From Argentina anserina (lineage: Eukaryota; Streptophyta; Magnoliopsida; Rosales; Rosaceae), in the NCBI RefSeq assembly GCF_933775445.1, contig NC_065873.1, forward strand, positions 13,082,001 through 13,146,000: a DNA stretch of 64,000 bases, read 5' to 3'. Below are positions 61,261 through 64,000 of this stretch, one piece after another; position 1 is the stretch's first letter; each line of letters starts with the position of its first letter. A program made the position numbers and the translations under genes. The notes below the pieces were generated by a model. It saw only the letters and a program-made list of their open reading frames with translations, did not search any database and was not told the origin of the DNA.

Positions 61261-62473
61261 TCAAACATAGCTATGCCGTAACTTCTTTATATATATATAT
61301 ATATTTTTTTTTTTCAAGCCGTGCCCATATAATTTTCTTTTTTTTTCTTCTCAGTAATTTTTTTAAATATATAATCAACCAGCAATCCAGCATATACCAA
61401 GCATATTAGAATATATTCGAAAGATCAGTCAATCTGATGAACAAATATATATTATCCGGCTAGCAGAAATAAATTTCATGTACAACTAATATATAATAAG
61501 TAAGTTTTCATACTCGATCAGTTAACAATGTATATATTGTCATCGAAGAAAAAAACAGTTAACAATGTATTTACAATTTCAGATAAATGATTATATACAG
61601 TAATTAAGTTATACACACACACATTGTAGTCGACCGTCTACAACATAATTGATCAATCGATGGACTACGTGATTCTGTCAAAGATATTATCCTAATTACC
61701 AGTTATGCAAGTATTTTTACTTTCTATATGCATGTCCGATAGATCGGACAATTGTGTACAAAGTTACCCATTTTTTAAGTGTCATTATCTTGCCTCATTA
61801 ACAGTACTCCAATATTTATAGTGATAATGGCTAGTGTTAATGTAAATTTTATTTACACGGTTCGTATATGTGTACATCTGTAGAATGTAACAGATCTAGC
61901 TGGCAGAACATACTGCAGTTGGAGTTGGGTATGGTATTATGAAATTCCTTGTTTGTAAAACTTACTAGTGTAAGCTAGCTGGAGAAGTACTCAGATGCCT
62001 TCCTCCACTATGCCCAGAATTTTGTATTGACAGCCTAACAGAACTCTCTCTCTCTCTCTCTCTTAGGAAACATGCCTTCTGAAGAAGTTTTGAATCTGAG
62101 ACATGAATGGAATACAAGATTCTGATGAAACAAATGGTGCTTTGTCTACAAGAACAACGTAGACTGTTTGCTTGTTCCACAAATCACACAATACATTATA
62201 AACGTGAAACGTCACTTGTTTATCCAAGCAGAAAATGAATATAGATTGATGCTACTGTCAGAGTTAACTGTGTTTGACTGCAACTCGTAGAACAAGAACA
62301 AATCTGTTTGTGTGACTCTGTTAGGCAGAGCCCCCAGAATTTTGAGCTTAAAGTGTGTAACTATAGATATTTAGGAATCTTTTCATAAATACCATAAATT
62401 CGATACGGTCCAAATTAAACCTATGCAATTGAATTGCTGCTTAGGTGAACAACAAAGTTCAGTGTGTAAGTGT
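61261..62473. other. AT-rich intergenic stretch
   Basis: A TA run (about 61290-61310), T runs, and a CT microsatellite (about 62045-62064) are the only features. No gene is recognised. Confidence 0.55.
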
Positions 62474-62483
62474 ATTACATAAA

Positions 62484-62782
62484 GAGGAATGCTAAGGCGC
62501 CATAATATGGCGCCAAATCCGACGCCGTAATCATACGTGGTATGACATATTACGTTTTCATGTCAGTAATTATAATAATTACAAAATATCATTTTAAATG
62601 AAAAGACAATTTTATCCTTTTTAATTTAACAGTTCTAAAATATTTTTTTTCCTTTTATCATTTTTTTCATTACAATAATGCTTCTAAAATATAATTACAA
62701 CATGCGATACATACGATATTTAATTTATTCATTATGATTATTAAATTAATTAATACAATTACCATATAGGCACTCACACATA

Positions 62783-62823
<41 letters not shown>

Positions 62824-63289
62824 TGAAATATATAAACCCCCAAGTCATCCTCATCTCTTAGTCTTGTTCCCCATACAGGTCATACTCTTCTGCCAATCAC
62901 AAACAGATATAGTCCACTAGGAACTACTCTCAGTCAACCGAAGCAAAGGATCATAATCATTGACTAATGCTGACTGGTAATTGGGCTTCATGATATATAT
63001 GTATATATATATATTTATATATTTATATATTTCAAGCATACTTTGTAAATATCGAATTTTTTATAATATTTTGAAAAAAAATTGAAAAAATAAATGATAT
63101 AAACAAGAACTACAAATTTTTTTTAATAATAATTTAGAGCCGTTAGATTAATAAATATATGATTGTCTTTTCATTTAAAAATGACATTTTGTGATTATTG
63201 TAATTGCTGATATGTCAATGTAATGTGGCATGCTACGTAGAATTGCGGCGCCGGATCTGACAACATATTGTGGCGCCAAAACATTTTCC
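62484..63289. mobile_element. Mutator-like MITE with about 70 base inverted ends
   Basis: ATTACATAAA is duplicated at 62474-62483 and 63290-63299 (10 bases). The ends GAGGAATGCTAAGGCGCCA and GGAAAATGTTTTGGCGCCA begin imperfect inverted repeats of about 70 bases with GGCGCC, AATATG and TACGT blocks on both arms. The centre holds long TA runs (62788-62821) and no transposase. Confidence 0.85.
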
Positions 63290-63540
63290 ATTACATAAAA
63301 TGATTAAAAAAATTATTATAGTTATCATTATATTGACCTAAATTGTACTTGCAGACTACCTCATATTCTTTTCGTCTTAGAATGGCGAGCTACCTCATTT
63401 ACTATGTAAATTACTGCACAAGGCAAACCACCTTGTGTGGGTTCCGGTACAATAACGAGAAAATTAACCACCTTCACATATGACAGTCCATTAAATGATT
63501 AGGTCATATTAATATCGAACTTCTACTGCAACAAGGAGTA

Positions 63541-63705
63541 TGCATTTTTGTTCTAGTTGAATTGAACTAATTATTTGCTTGATGATTTATTCACAAATTA
63601 CACTTCATTATATAGGCTAATTCTAGCACTATTCTACCACTAATTACCACTAATTACTCCGTGATTCACGGAGGGAATCACGGGCCTTGATTCACGGCTG
63701 AATTC
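63541..63705 (-). repeat. Possible short 3' LTR of the right-edge copia element
   Basis: On - this begins TGAATTCAGCC just after a purine-rich tract (TTGAGGAGAAG) and the end of RNase H, and holds CTATATAATG. The other limit TGCATT at 63541 is proposed from the end pairing. Only one LTR is in view, so this is weak. Confidence 0.35.
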
Positions 63706-63721
63706 ACGCCGATACTTCTCC

Positions 63722-64000
63722 TCAAGTTGGTGCATACATATTAACCATGCCCAACTTGCTAAGTGAATCATAAAAGGCCTTTTTAGACACTTCTTTTATG
63801 AGCATATCGGCAAATTGCTCTTCTGTAGAAACAAAAGGAAAACTGATGATCTTCGTGTCTAGCTTCTCCTTTATAAAGTAACGATCAACCTCCACATGTT
63901 TTATACGATCATGTTGCATAGGATTATGAGAGATATCAATGGCTGCCTTGTTGTCACAGTACAGCTGCATAGCACATTCAGGCTTAATACCCAAATCTTG
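63722..64000 (-). CDS. Copia pol, C-terminal RNase H (runs off window)
   Basis: The - strand is open from the window edge to a stop at 63722-63724. It reads MQLYCDNKAAIDISHNPMQH, then RIKHVEVDRYFIKEKL and EEQFADMLIKEVSK, ending LSKLGMVNMYAPT. These are the catalytic Asp and the C-terminal signature of Ty1/copia RNase H. The rest of pol lies beyond the right edge. No stop or shift is seen in this part. Confidence 0.88.
   Translation of the reverse strand, partial: QDLGIKPECAMQLYCDNKAAIDISHNPMQHDRIKHVEVDRYFIKEKLDTKIISFPFVSTEEQFADMLIKEVSKKAFYDSLSKLGMVNMYAPT

Noticed and set aside
62040..62070. miR156-like precursor next to the CT run
   Set aside because: TGACAG is followed by CCTAACAG and a plain CT microsatellite; no matching arm for a hairpin was found.

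Overview
The window is nuclear DNA of a flowering plant, most likely a eudicot. The evidence is two spliced GT-2-type trihelix transcription factor genes, AT-rich spacers, and plant transposon lineages (Athila-like and Tat-like Ty3/gypsy, Sirevirus-like Ty1/copia, L1-type LINE, and hAT, Mutator-like and PIF/Harbinger MITEs). The species cannot be fixed from the sequence.

Host genes. Only two convincing host genes are present: a GT-2-like gene on the + strand (5837-7951) and a DF1-like gene on the - strand (22026-24669). Both have one intron at the same codon, inside the first trihelix domain, and the same layout of two DNA-binding domains around a basic/coiled-coil centre. They converge (tail to tail) and look like an old local duplicate pair. 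The 14 kb between them is filled with transposons.

Left part (1-15.5 kb). A - strand copia-type gag runs off the left edge, followed by its leader/LTR region. Then come a non-autonomous hAT element, a small solo LTR, PIF and Mutator-like MITEs, the GT-2-like gene, a PIF-like element holding a hAT MITE, an Athila-type LTR, and a fragment of a hAT family that returns at 44.7-47.7 kb.

Middle (15.8-28.4 kb). A decayed LINE holds a hAT-like remnant, which in turn holds a 2.7 kb solo LTR with a perfect target duplication. The DF1-like gene, an Athila LTR fragment and a Mutator-like MITE follow.

The nest (28.7-58.6 kb). A - strand Sirevirus-like copia element lacking its 5' end carries two large insertions. 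One is a young non-autonomous LTR element (30809-35722, TSD CATAG) that splits a downstream extra ORF. The other is an Athila-like gypsy element (36699-50310, TSD ATGAT) between pol and that ORF. The Athila element itself holds a 3 kb non-autonomous hAT (44676-47692, TSD CTTGGTAT) packed with about five copies of a roughly 500 bp tandem repeat. The copia gag is cut at 56238 by the LTR, primer site and gag of a Tat-like gypsy element, followed by an inverted and a direct Athila LTR.

Right end (60.5-64 kb). It holds 3' internal remnants of the last Athila copy, a Mutator-like MITE with long inverted ends, and the 3' end of another copia element that runs off the right edge.

No CRISPR array, rRNA, tRNA gene or organised new gene system was found. 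The most unusual object is the hAT element with its hairpin-containing tandem array and its relative at 15.2 kb. All retroelement coding regions here carry stops or frameshifts, apart from the two partial ones at the window edges, which are open as far as they can be seen.
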